NCBI GenBank assembly: GCA_046582185.1 | Contig: JAYGEX010000025.1 | Location: 151,155-215,154 of the forward strand | Length of the DNA: 64,000 bases | Origin: GCA-002726655 sp046582185 | GTDB taxonomy: Bacteria > Pseudomonadota > Gammaproteobacteria > Pseudomonadales > Azotimanducaceae | Direction of reading: 5' to 3' | Notes under the pieces: generated by a model | Told to the model about the DNA's origin: nothing | Database searches by the model: none | The model's input: only the letters and a program-made list of their open reading frames with translations | Program-made: the position numbers and the translations under genes | Part shown: positions 16,853 to 24,980 of the stretch, piece after piece | Position numbering within the stretch: the stretch's first letter is position 1 | Layout of the letters: every line of letters begins with the position of its first letter

Positions 16853-18381
16853 CTAAGAAGACAAAACCCGCAGATTCATCACAACCGAACCAATAATAAT
16901 CTGGTCGCCGCTATTCACCGATACTGGCCCTTTGTCTTCAATTGACCGCCCATTGACCGAGGTACCATTGGTTGAGCCGAGATCTTCAATAAATACCCAA
17001 TTCTTCATAACTTTCATTCGCGCATGTTTTCTGGAGACATCCGCATGATTAATGATGTAAGGGGAATCCTTGGGATTGCGGCCGATGATAATCCCCCCTT
17101 CTTCTTTCATCTTGTCACCGGAAACCCGCAGAAGATACCGGATGCCATCTTCGTCTCGGCCATCCAGTACGAATTCCGCCAGGCTCTCGCCTGAGCGCCG
17201 ACCACCTTCTCTTATCTCTGACCTTGCGTCACCTGAGATAAATTCTGCGCTTTGAGGACTTCGACGGTACGACGTCGGTCACGAACCAGCCAAACCAAGC
17301 CAAAAGAGATAAGAAATACTGTCGCCACAAAACCAAATAACAAAGTCTCCCGATGTTCCGCAGACAACTTCTGCTCCTTGATAACGCGCTCGAATCGCTC
17401 TTCTGATTCCAGACGTTGTTGCTCGAAGTTTTGCTGCATCTCCCTCGCGTCTGCTTGCATACTCTCGGTTCTGGTCAGTAGTGCCAGGCGATTTCTCTCC
17501 ACCGATTGTTCGGCGGCTTTCACTGCCGCCAGCGCCAGGTCCGCCCTTTCTCTGGCAATTTTAGTCTGCTCCGAGAGTACATCGTTACGCTTGTTGGACG
17601 CTGCCAATTCTGACTCGAGGGCATTGGCGAGTTTCTGTGCCTGTGTCGCATCCTCCTGTGCCTTCTTAGCCTCGATGGCTGCAATTTCCGCTGTATTCTT
17701 TGCGACAGTTAATTCCGAGAGACAGGCACTGGCCGCTACACTGGCCCTTATTCCCGGGCCACGTAAAATCCTTTGTAGCGATTGAGTGTCAATGGCCTGA
17801 TGGGCGGCCAGCATATCTGCGTTCATGGAATTGAACCCTACCACCTGCCCACATTCGTTCAACAATACCGACCCATTGCCTTGCGCCGCCGTATGACTAA
17901 TCAGCCCAAATGAGTCGTCCCCCTTTGAGCGACTTTGCAGTACACCACTGGATATTTGAATCACATTGTCCACGTTCATGGCGGACCAGATAAGATCACC
18001 CGCCTCTGGCAATTGATGGCTGAATTCAATCACTTCGGCGTTCAAGCCACCAACTTCCAGCAGCGCAATATCTGTCGCCGGATCGTTGTGGAGTATGCGA
18101 ACGACGAGCTCACCGCCTGAAAACGGATCATTGATTGTTATTGTGTCCGCGCCGCGAATGATCAGGGAGTTTGTCAGCACATAGGCCTTTGATGTGTCTG
18201 CCTGCACAACAATTCCGGAGCCGAGATTCACAGGTACATTACCCTAGTACGCTGTCACAATCACGATGCCCTCTCGCAGCAGGTCATCCTGAAGTTCAGC
18301 AGAGATATATGACCCATGCACCAGAATGAAGGCAAGTCCCGAAAAACTGAGAATAGTGTGCCTGACAAATAAACATGTCAA
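16853..18381 (-). pseudogene. Broken trypsin-like / coiled-coil / TM / FHA protein
   Basis: Three reading-frame pieces join into one protein. From TTG 18381 there is a signal peptide (LSFSGLAFILVHGSYISA) and 45 codons, then an in-frame TAG at 18246-18244. The same frame continues as a trypsin-like domain (GSGIVV, YVLTNSLIIRGAD, NDPATDIALLEV), a long coiled coil, a membrane segment (LLFGFVATVFLISFGLVWLV) and stops at 17212. A -1 shift in the overlap then leads into an FHA domain (FVLDGRDEDGIRYLL, IIIGRNPKDSPYI, VSRKHARM, STNGTSVNG), which has no start codon of its own. The catalytic His (TNSHV) reads TNSLI, and the Ser site GNSGG reads GNGSV, so even the intact ancestor may have been a pseudoprotease. 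Confidence 0.8.
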
Positions 18382-18704
18382 AGCGTAATAGCATTTAGAT
18401 ATCAAGGAGTTCCCAAGCAAGTTTCAATCCTTAAATTACGTATCTAAGCCCAGTCACTAATTAGTTCCTGTCCAAATATAGTCGAATCTGAACAATATAT
18501 GCAAAAGCATCATTCCGTTAGCCATATAAAAAATTACTTACCAGGGAAGTAATACCGGCGGTTTTCATTTACAGACAAGAGCTAATTCGAAAATCTACTA
18601 TACCGTAAAGGAATGTAAACTCATTGATATCAAGACGCTCCCGAGGCAATGCCGCACTGATCCTGCAATTAATTTCCAGGCTTGTGACGCAGCTCACAAA
18701 ACAA
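18382..18704. other. Intergenic region containing MITE copy C
   Basis: A 323-base gap between the 5' end of the broken trypsin/FHA gene and the 3' end of the TPP enzyme gene. The only structure I see is MITE copy C at 18456-18587. The remainder is unremarkable AT-rich sequence. Confidence 0.5.
18456..18587 (+). mobile_element. MITE-like element, copy C
   Basis: About 132 bases beginning ACTAATTAGTTCCTGTCC and ending near ACAGACAAGAGCTAATT. The core CACTTACCAGGG-like TTACTTACCAGGGAAGTAA and the CCGTTAGCCATATAAAA segment match copies D and E in the same orientation. The ends form imperfect inverted repeats. It carries no coding capacity. Confidence 0.8.
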
Positions 18705-20255
18705 TCAGATTCGCGCTTCTATGAGATAAGGTCCAGACTGTGAAAAGCTGGTCTCAAGGGCGGCATGGAACTCAGCACAATTCGTCGCTACACGACCAGG
18801 AACGCCCATGCTTCCTCCCAGAGACACAAAATCGATGGCCGGCGTAGACAAATCAAACATGCTGGCAGCACTCTTGCCAATCTCATTCACGCCCAGTCGG
18901 AGATACTCTGTTTCCAAAATGCCGTATTGACGGTTGTTAAATATCACAGTGGTAACATCAAGGCCTTCCCTGGCTTGGGTCCAATAGGACTGATTGGTAT
19001 ACATCGAGGCGCCATCTCCAAGTAAGGCCAACACTCTGCAATCAGGTCGCGCCACCGCTGCGCCAATTGCAACCGGCCCACCCTGACCAATGGAGCCACC
19101 TGTCAGGTTTAGCCAGGTATTGGGGACTGCTCGCTGGGCAGGCTCAAATACGGCTCCTCCGCCACCAGAATCGCCGCAAAGAATGGCATTTTCCGGTAAT
19201 AATCGGGCAATAATTGCCGCAGTAGCGCCAACACTGAGCGCACCGTCAGGCATATCCGGCAGCGTATTTTCGTAGACTTCATATCCAGACTGCGGCGCAT
19301 TCATGAGATCTGCGAGTGATTCCAATGCATTGGAGACATCCTCTTCACCCTTTGCCAAAGTAATCGCCTCACAGGTCGCCGGGACAAGTAGAGACGGAAT
19401 TTTAGGATAGGCAAAGAAACTGACAGGCGCTTCAGAGCCAGCTAGTACCAGGGTACTGACATCGCCTAAAAACTTCAGAATATGTTCAGGGAAATATGGC
19501 AGACGCTCTATGACAGGTAACCCAGGACCACCATCCACCCGGGCGGGGAATGTCGTTAGTACCACGCGGCAACCGGTCAAGGCACTGATTCTGCAAGCGG
19601 CAATTCGAGAGGCGACACTCAGTCCATCGTAGTTCAGCAATATCATTGAATTGCCATCAATTTTATCGGCAACTGCCTTTACCACAGCATCGTCTACTTT
19701 GGCTCGCACTGGCTTTGTGGAAACCACAGAGGAATTATTCGCAGTTTCATTCCAACAGGCATCAGCAGGAATAATCATGGTTGATATCTGACCACTGGAG
19801 CCAGCTTTGGCCATCATGGCGGAGTGCAGTGCATCCATTGCGTCTTTAGCGAGGGAATCGGCAGTAGAATCAGACTTTATCCAGCTGGACACATTTTTAG
19901 CCAGGGTATCGATATCTGAAGTCAAAGGAGCATCGTACTCAACATGATACAGGGCGTGATTACCGATAAGATTAATAATGGGGGTACTCGCCCTTCTGGC
20001 ATTGTGCAAATTGGCGATACCATTTCCCAAACCTGGCCCCAGATGAAGTAGCGTGGTCGCTGGTGTTCCTTTCATTCGCCCATACCCATCTGCCGCGCCT
20101 GTACAGACACCTTCGAACAGAGCTAATACCGGGCGCATTTCCGGCACCGCATCAATCGCTTGAACAAGATGCATTTCCGATGTCCCTGGATTGGCAAAAC
20201 ACACATCGACGTCTGCTTTGACAAGCGTCCTGATTAGGCTTTCTGCTCCGTTCAT
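18705..20255 (-). CDS. Thiamine-diphosphate-dependent decarboxylase/acetolactate synthase-like
   Basis: A 516-residue TPP enzyme with the three expected domains. The N-terminal PYR domain has ANPGTSEMHLVQAID and ALFEGVCTGAADGYGRM, whose Glu activates TPP. The middle domain covers residues about 190-320. The PP domain has LLGDGASMYTNQSYWTQ followed by VIFNNRQYGIL. The GTSEMHLV start and short length fit the benzoylformate/indolepyruvate-type or acetolactate-synthase-like family; true IlvB enzymes are longer. The substrate cannot be read. It starts at ATG 20255 behind GGGGAC and is divergent from the LLM oxidoreductase, which may be its partner. Confidence 0.88.
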   Translation of the reverse strand: MNGAESLIRTLVKADVDVCFANPGTSEMHLVQAIDAVPEMRPVLALFEGVCTGAADGYGRMKGTPATTLLHLGPGLGNGIANLHNARRASTPIINLIGNHALYHVEYDAPLTSDIDTLAKNVSSWIKSDSTADSLAKDAMDALHSAMMAKAGSSGQISTMIIPADACWNETANNSSVVSTKPVRAKVDDAVVKAVADKIDGNSMILLNYDGLSVASRIAACRISALTGCRVVLTTFPARVDGGPGLPVIERLPYFPEHILKFLGDVSTLVLAGSEAPVSFFAYPKIPSLLVPATCEAITLAKGEEDVSNALESLADLMNAPQSGYEVYENTLPDMPDGALSVGATAAIIARLLPENAILCGDSGGGGAVFEPAQRAVPNTWLNLTGGSIGQGGPVAIGAAVARPDCRVLALLGDGASMYTNQSYWTQAREGLDVTTVIFNNRQYGILETEYLRLGVNEIGKSAASMFDLSTPAIDFVSLGGSMGVPGRVATNCAEFHAALETSFSQSGPYLIEARI

Positions 20256-20520
20256 ATTTGTCCCCGATAACCATTCAATATTTAGTGTACGGTGATCATA
20301 ACCCAGTATTAGCTTCGCTCACACACGCATGCTTTCGTCTACATCCAGTGCTTCTAATGGCTTGATATTTCGGCAGAGTCGAACTTGGACAGGCAATCAA
20401 ACCTTGGATTCATCAACGAGGAAATGGCATCTATTTTCTATATCCTGTTTAGGACACAATGCATCCAGACAGAGCTTAAGATTACACAAAGCCTCAATTA
20501 CATTTGATAAAGGAATGCCC

Positions 20521-21411
20521 ATGAGATTCAGTTTTTGGCCAACGCCATCCCAGGATTACGAAACAATGAAGTCTCTCGCGATCCATGTTGAACAATCTGG
20601 CTGGGACGGTCTCTGGCTTGCAGATCATTTCATGCCAAATGCAAAAGATGTTAGTACGCCGTGGCCCGAAGCGTGGACAACATTGTCGGCTCTCGCCGCG
20701 GTGGTACCCAGAATTCGCATGGGAACGCTGGTTACCGGCAATACCTACCGGCACCCTGCAGTCCTGGCAAAGATGGCGGCCACCGCAGATCACATTTCCG
20801 GTGGTCGTATCGTCCTTGGACTAGGGTCCGGCTGGCAGGAGAACGAACACGAGATGTACGGCATCCCCTTTTACACCGTTAGCAATCGATTGAAGCGGCT
20901 GGATGAGGCTTGTCAGGTTATCAAGGCGCTATTTTCCCAGGAGTCCGTGGATTTTGATGGCGAGTTCTATCAACTCAAGAACGCACCTCTGGAGCCGAAG
21001 CCCATCCAGGAAAAACTTCCCCTTTTAATTGGCGGCGGCGGTGAAAAGGTAACCTTGAAAATTGCTGCGCAGTACGCTGACGAATGGAACGTATGGGGTA
21101 CGGTGGATACCCTGACTAAAAAAATGAAGATACTGGATCAACACTGCGAAGACCTGGGCCGAAACCCTGCCGACATTCAGCGCTCTGCCGTGGCACTCAT
21201 GTTTCTGACAGACGACGACGCTTTCGCAAAAAAAATGAATGCTAATGAACAAGCTACCATTGCAGGAAATGTTAATCAGATTCAGGACATCTTCGGCGCT
21301 TATAAAGAAGCAGGGGTGGATGAAATTATTATTCCTGATTTCACGATGGGAGCAGATAAGCTTGAAATCCTGGATACGCTGATTCGTGAGGTAGCACCAG
21401 CTGGTCGATAA
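20521..21411 (+). CDS. LLM class F420/flavin-dependent oxidoreductase
   Basis: About 296 residues of the luciferase-like monooxygenase TIM barrel. Starting motifs are MRFSFWPTPSQDY, WDGLWLADHFMPNA, MGTLVTGNTYRHPAVLAKMAATAD cut at its TYRHPAVLAK core, SGGRIVLGLGSGWQENEHEMYG, and PLLIGGGGEKVTLKIAA. These fit the subgroup annotated as F420-dependent. The long frame starts at 20329, but AAAGGA is correctly spaced before ATG 20521, where homologues begin. Whether the cofactor is F420 or FMN depends on the genome having F420 synthesis genes, which are not in view. It is divergent from the TPP enzyme gene. Confidence 0.88.
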   Translation: MRFSFWPTPSQDYETMKSLAIHVEQSGWDGLWLADHFMPNAKDVSTPWPEAWTTLSALAAVVPRIRMGTLVTGNTYRHPAVLAKMAATADHISGGRIVLGLGSGWQENEHEMYGIPFYTVSNRLKRLDEACQVIKALFSQESVDFDGEFYQLKNAPLEPKPIQEKLPLLIGGGGEKVTLKIAAQYADEWNVWGTVDTLTKKMKILDQHCEDLGRNPADIQRSAVALMFLTDDDAFAKKMNANEQATIAGNVNQIQDIFGAYKEAGVDEIIIPDFTMGADKLEILDTLIREVAPAGR

Positions 21412-21602
21412 CTTTAATCACAATTGTCTGTTTGTGCTGCGCTACTTAGCTTATTCACATCAGCAACTTCGAATCTCCTGAACTATATCTCCAGAGCCAT
21501 ATTTCCTGAACCATAAAGTACGAGCCCGGCGATTAAGTAATGTCACCGGGCTCATGTCTTTGATCCTTCTCCAGGAATGCCACACCGACTAAGGACTTGA
21601 AG

Positions 21603-22355
21603 TCACGCAGCTTCCAGGTCATCAGCACCGCCAATCAATTTGCCACCGATAAAAATCTGTGGAACTGACGATGAGCCTGCGATTGCCTTGAGTGCCGTTT
21701 GATCAATATCCCTGCCCAGGACGATTTCATTGAACTGGATATCGCGGGACTTGAGAATATCCTTTGCTCGCTGGCAGTGAGGGCATCCATCACGTGTGAT
21801 GACAGCAACGTTCTCTGGTATTTTCACGTTTTTGTTTATATGTAGCAGCATGGTCTCGGCATCAGATACTTCAAAGGGATCGCTTTCAAGGTCTGGCTCC
21901 ACGAACATTTTCTCGATCACGCCATCCTTAACCAGCATGGAATACCGCCAGGATCTCTTACCAAAGCCAAGGTCGGACTTATCGACCAGCAGGCCCATCT
22001 GTTCCGTAAATTCACCATTGCCGTCTGGAATCATACGAATATTTTGTATGCCTTGCTCTTTCTCCCAGGCATACATGATGAAGCCATCATTCACGGACAT
22101 GCAAACAACCTCATCTACACCTTCCCTGAAAAAGACAGGCGCAAGCTCTTCATAGCGGGGCACGTGAGTTGCTGAACACGTTGGCGTGAAAGCGCCCGGG
22201 AGTGAAAATACAATGACGGTCTTGCCTTTAAACAAGTCGTCGCTTGAAATATCGACCCAGCCACTTTCATTTCTTGCTCGAAATTTCACCTCTGGAATCT
22301 TGCTCCCTTCCAATTTTGTCGCTTCTGAAATCATTTTATCTGCCCTATATGTCAT
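21603..22355 (-). CDS. Peroxiredoxin-glutaredoxin fusion (hybrid Prx5/Grx)
   Basis: About 250 residues joining a Prx5-type peroxiredoxin (PGAFTPTCSATHVPRYEEL, with the peroxidatic Cys) to a C-terminal glutaredoxin (VITRDGCPHCQRAKDIL, SSSVPQIFIGG). Such hybrids reduce peroxides with glutathione directly in the cytosol. The frame is open to 22409; ATG 22355 and ATG 22334 are both plausible starts, and 22355 is taken. It is divergent from oxyR, with a 10+10 palindrome between them, so induction by oxidised OxyR is the likely regulation. The C-terminus ends DDLEAA with no extension. Confidence 0.93.
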   Translation of the reverse strand: MTYRADKMISEATKLEGSKIPEVKFRARNESGWVDISSDDLFKGKTVIVFSLPGAFTPTCSATHVPRYEELAPVFFREGVDEVVCMSVNDGFIMYAWEKEQGIQNIRMIPDGNGEFTEQMGLLVDKSDLGFGKRSWRYSMLVKDGVIEKMFVEPDLESDPFEVSDAETMLLHINKNVKIPENVAVITRDGCPHCQRAKDILKSRDIQFNEIVLGRDIDQTALKAIAGSSSVPQIFIGGKLIGGADDLEAA

Positions 22356-22430
22356 GTATGAATGGTCCTCTTGGGGTGAGAGTGTTTGTCTTTTACCCTT
22401 TGAGTGCATGGGCTAGATTATTCGCTCACT

Positions 22431-22453
22431 ATCAATTAATATAATTAATTGAT
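22431..22453. promoter_or_regulatory. Palindromic operator candidate between Prx-Grx and oxyR
   Basis: A perfect inverted repeat with arms ATCAATTAAT and ATTAATTGAT around ATA. It contains the ATC...GAT outer pattern common in LysR-type sites and sits midway between the divergent starts. It is the natural OxyR binding site candidate, although it does not follow the full four-ATAG OxyR consensus of E. coli. The high AT content means a chance palindrome cannot be excluded. Confidence 0.6.
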
Positions 22454-22462
22454 TTTATCATA

Positions 22463-23401
22463 ATGATTAATAAAATAGATCATAAAATGCACCTACCTCC
22501 TCTAAGACAATTACAATACCTTGTAGCACTACAAGAACATCTACACTTTGGAAATGCCGCGAAACATCTGAACGTAACTCAATCAACATTGAGCACGGGC
22601 ATCAAGGAACTCGAAAATAAACTCGGCGTCGTCCTGGTCGAACGCACCAACAAGTCCGTAGCGTTTACCCGGGTCGGTGAGAAAATTGCTGACAAGGGGC
22701 GCTACGTGATTATGCAGATGGAGGATCTTGTGGACGAATCCAGGGCGTTTTCGAATCCCCTGGCGGTGCCCGTAAAGCTGGGCGCAATCCCAACCGTTGC
22801 GCCTTATATCATGGGGAGTTACGCGAAAGCCATCCGCGACAATTTCAAGGGCATCCAGCTTTATATCAGGGAAGATACGACTGCAAGCCTGATAGCCGAA
22901 TTGCTCGACAACAAACTTGACATCGTGCTGCTGGCACTACCCTTCAAGGCTGGCCTGATTGAAACTGTGATCATCTATCGCGAGGGATTTCATCTTGCCT
23001 ACCACCGTGACAGCAAGATAGTCCGTCGAAAAAATATCGACTTTGATCAACTGCCTGACGAGAGTCTTCTGCTACTTGACGATGGCCATTGCCTTCGCGA
23101 TCACGCCCTCGCCGGGTGCCGCTTGAAAAATCACAAGAAGATTCATACCTTCGGTTCCAACAGCCTAAGGATGTTAGTTCAGATGGTTGAACATGACCTT
23201 GGCGTTACACTCTTGCCTGATATGGCGCTTAAGGCCGGAATACTCGAAGGCACAAATATCATTACCCAAAAATTACCGATCAGGCGTTTCTATCGGGATA
23301 TCGGCTTTGCATGGCGTAAAGGTAACTATCGAATGCCTTTATTAGAAGGCCTGATTGATACACTACCCCAAGAACAAATGATTCCGCACCACCAGCATTA
23401 A
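22463..23401 (+). CDS. oxyR: OxyR, peroxide-sensing LysR regulator
   Basis: A 312-residue LysR-type protein: HTH at residues 15-60 (LRQLQYLVALQEHLHFGNAA, TQSTLSTGIKELE), then the effector domain. C210 and C219 in LLLLDDGHCLRDHALAGC match the redox Cys pair (C199/C208) of E. coli OxyR, with the same 9-residue spacing and GHCLRD context. Oxidation of the pair switches it to an activator of peroxide defence. It is divergent from its probable target, the Prx-Grx hybrid. ATG 22463 is the frame start; ATG 22487 is also possible. Confidence 0.93.
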   Translation: MINKIDHKMHLPPLRQLQYLVALQEHLHFGNAAKHLNVTQSTLSTGIKELENKLGVVLVERTNKSVAFTRVGEKIADKGRYVIMQMEDLVDESRAFSNPLAVPVKLGAIPTVAPYIMGSYAKAIRDNFKGIQLYIREDTTASLIAELLDNKLDIVLLALPFKAGLIETVIIYREGFHLAYHRDSKIVRRKNIDFDQLPDESLLLLDDGHCLRDHALAGCRLKNHKKIHTFGSNSLRMLVQMVEHDLGVTLLPDMALKAGILEGTNIITQKLPIRRFYRDIGFAWRKGNYRMPLLEGLIDTLPQEQMIPHHQH

Positions 23402-23503
23402 AATTCTTAGATTCAAAAACGAAGTGCATAAACGTGTCGGATTGAGACTTCACCATCCGGGCTCTGTGACAAATAGGCAATTTAGTATATTGCCTTGCTG
23501 GAA

Positions 23504-24280
23504 CTAACCAATGCTTAACTCAACCGAAGGATATCGCGCGGATCTGGTTCCCCGGATAGGATGATTCGTATATTGGTGATAGGTGTATACCAGCGAATAT
23601 TTGGTCTTGTCCATTTGATTTCTGCCGGCGGCATGGATCAGGCGGCTATGGAAAAAAAGAACATCGCCTTTGTCCAGGCTCACGTTAATGGACCTGGCAA
23701 TCAGCGCCTTGTTTTCATCCAAATCAGTTCGAAAAAAGAGCGATGCATCGAATCTACCTGGTGCATAATCTTCTACATGAGAGCCGGGAATCACCTTAAG
23801 GCACCCGTTGGCAGGAACCTCATCGCCAAGGGCCAGCCACACACTAATGAGATTCTCTTCGTCGAAGGACCAGTAACGATTGTCCTGATGCCATAGCGTG
23901 GCGCTGCTGTAACCTGCCCGTTTAGTCATAATACAATTATGGTGGCACTGGGAAAGCATAATGGAGTCGGATCCGAAGAGCTGCGCAAGGACACTCCTGA
24001 CAGCCCTGGAAGACGCCCACTCACGAAAGGTTTCATGACGGCTATAGGCTTGCAATAAGCGCCGCGATGTATCAGCGCCTTCAGCGTTAAGGCCTGCCGG
24101 TGACCCGGGATACTGCACATCCACTTCATATTCTATAGGTGCTAGTTGCTGTGCCACATGCCTTTGCGCAATGGCTTGCAAATCATTGCACACAGATTCA
24201 TCCGTCATTCCTTTGCGAATGAGGAAACCATCACGCTGGAAAGCGGCTAGCTCAATGTCATTTAGATCTATTGCGTTCAT
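23504..24280 (-). CDS. Phytanoyl-CoA dioxygenase (PhyH) family protein
   Basis: A 258-residue Fe(II)/2-oxoglutarate dioxygenase. FQRDGFLIRKGM is the family start, TLWHQDNRYWSFD carries the HxD metal ligands, GCLKVIPGSH is the conserved jelly-roll strand, and FFHSRLIHAAGRN supplies the distal His, followed by the Arg-rich region for 2-oxoglutarate. Bacterial members hydroxylate lipids, amino acids or small secondary metabolites. Its start overlaps the stop of the upstream gene by four bases (ATGA), so the two are translationally coupled. Confidence 0.9.
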   Translation of the reverse strand: MNAIDLNDIELAAFQRDGFLIRKGMTDESVCNDLQAIAQRHVAQQLAPIEYEVDVQYPGSPAGLNAEGADTSRRLLQAYSRHETFREWASSRAVRSVLAQLFGSDSIMLSQCHHNCIMTKRAGYSSATLWHQDNRYWSFDEENLISVWLALGDEVPANGCLKVIPGSHVEDYAPGRFDASLFFRTDLDENKALIARSINVSLDKGDVLFFHSRLIHAAGRNQMDKTKYSLVYTYHQYTNHPIRGTRSARYPSVELSIG

Positions 24281-24924
24281 TTGATCTCTTGTCCCACGAA
24301 TCCTGCGGCCCTCATTTCCCAGGAATCAGTAATTGATTCCTTATATTCACTGAGCGCCTTGCGGCTCTGGACTGAATCTATTCGAGACAAACACTTCGCT
24401 GAGCGAGTGCGCAAAAGAACATCTGACTCAGAAAGTAATGGCTCAACAAAAGCACCCACCTCTCGGGGTTGGGTGCGCCAATACGCATCACAATAATTTT
24501 GTACCAGCTGTCGGCGCAAGGCGGAACTTCCTTCGAGACTGATAATTTCATTCCTGTAAAACGTACTGACTTCCTCGCCCTGAAATAACATCAATGCACT
24601 GGCCGCCCTGGCACGCATAAAATTGGCCTCGCTCCTATCTGCGGCAATCTCCAGCAAAGCCTTGTCTGTCCCTGGTCCGAGCTGATTGAGTTTATCCGCC
24701 TGTAATTGCCATTCGTAACCCTTAAGGTACTTGAGGACTTGGCTCTTGTTAACAGAGTTTTTGTTTGCCAGGCTTTTGCTATCAGCGCCCTGACTTAAAT
24801 TATCATCCGCCCAGGAATCAGCACAGAGCCATTGCAGCACTATTGCCAGAACTATTGACAGGACTAATGAAGGCAGTTTCACTTTTGGAATCTCTTCGCT
24901 AAGGCAAATCAAAAGCCACATCAT
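24277..24924 (-). CDS. Secreted HEAT-like hypothetical protein
   Basis: A 215-residue protein with an N-terminal hydrophobic segment (LPSLVLSIVLAIVLQWLCADSWA) that looks like a signal peptide. The mature part is helical with recurring ALLEIAADR, ARAASALMLF, LRTRSAKCLSRID and MRAAGFVGQEIK stretches, resembling degenerate HEAT repeats. I do not recognise a named family. The four-base overlap with the PhyH gene indicates one transcript, but a cell-envelope protein coupled to a dioxygenase gives no clear role. Confidence 0.65.
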   Translation of the reverse strand: MMWLLICLSEEIPKVKLPSLVLSIVLAIVLQWLCADSWADDNLSQGADSKSLANKNSVNKSQVLKYLKGYEWQLQADKLNQLGPGTDKALLEIAADRSEANFMRARAASALMLFQGEEVSTFYRNEIISLEGSSALRRQLVQNYCDAYWRTQPREVGAFVEPLLSESDVLLRTRSAKCLSRIDSVQSRKALSEYKESITDSWEMRAAGFVGQEIK

Positions 24925-24980
24925 ACGCTCTCTTAACTTACCTTTCTAAGACATTTAAACGAAGATGGAGGCTAGAACAT

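Noticed and set aside
17110..17211. FHA gene as a separate intact gene starting at ATG 17110
   Set aside because: That ATG is inside the FHA fold; the first beta strand and the linker lie upstream without any start codon, so a frameshifted fusion is more likely.
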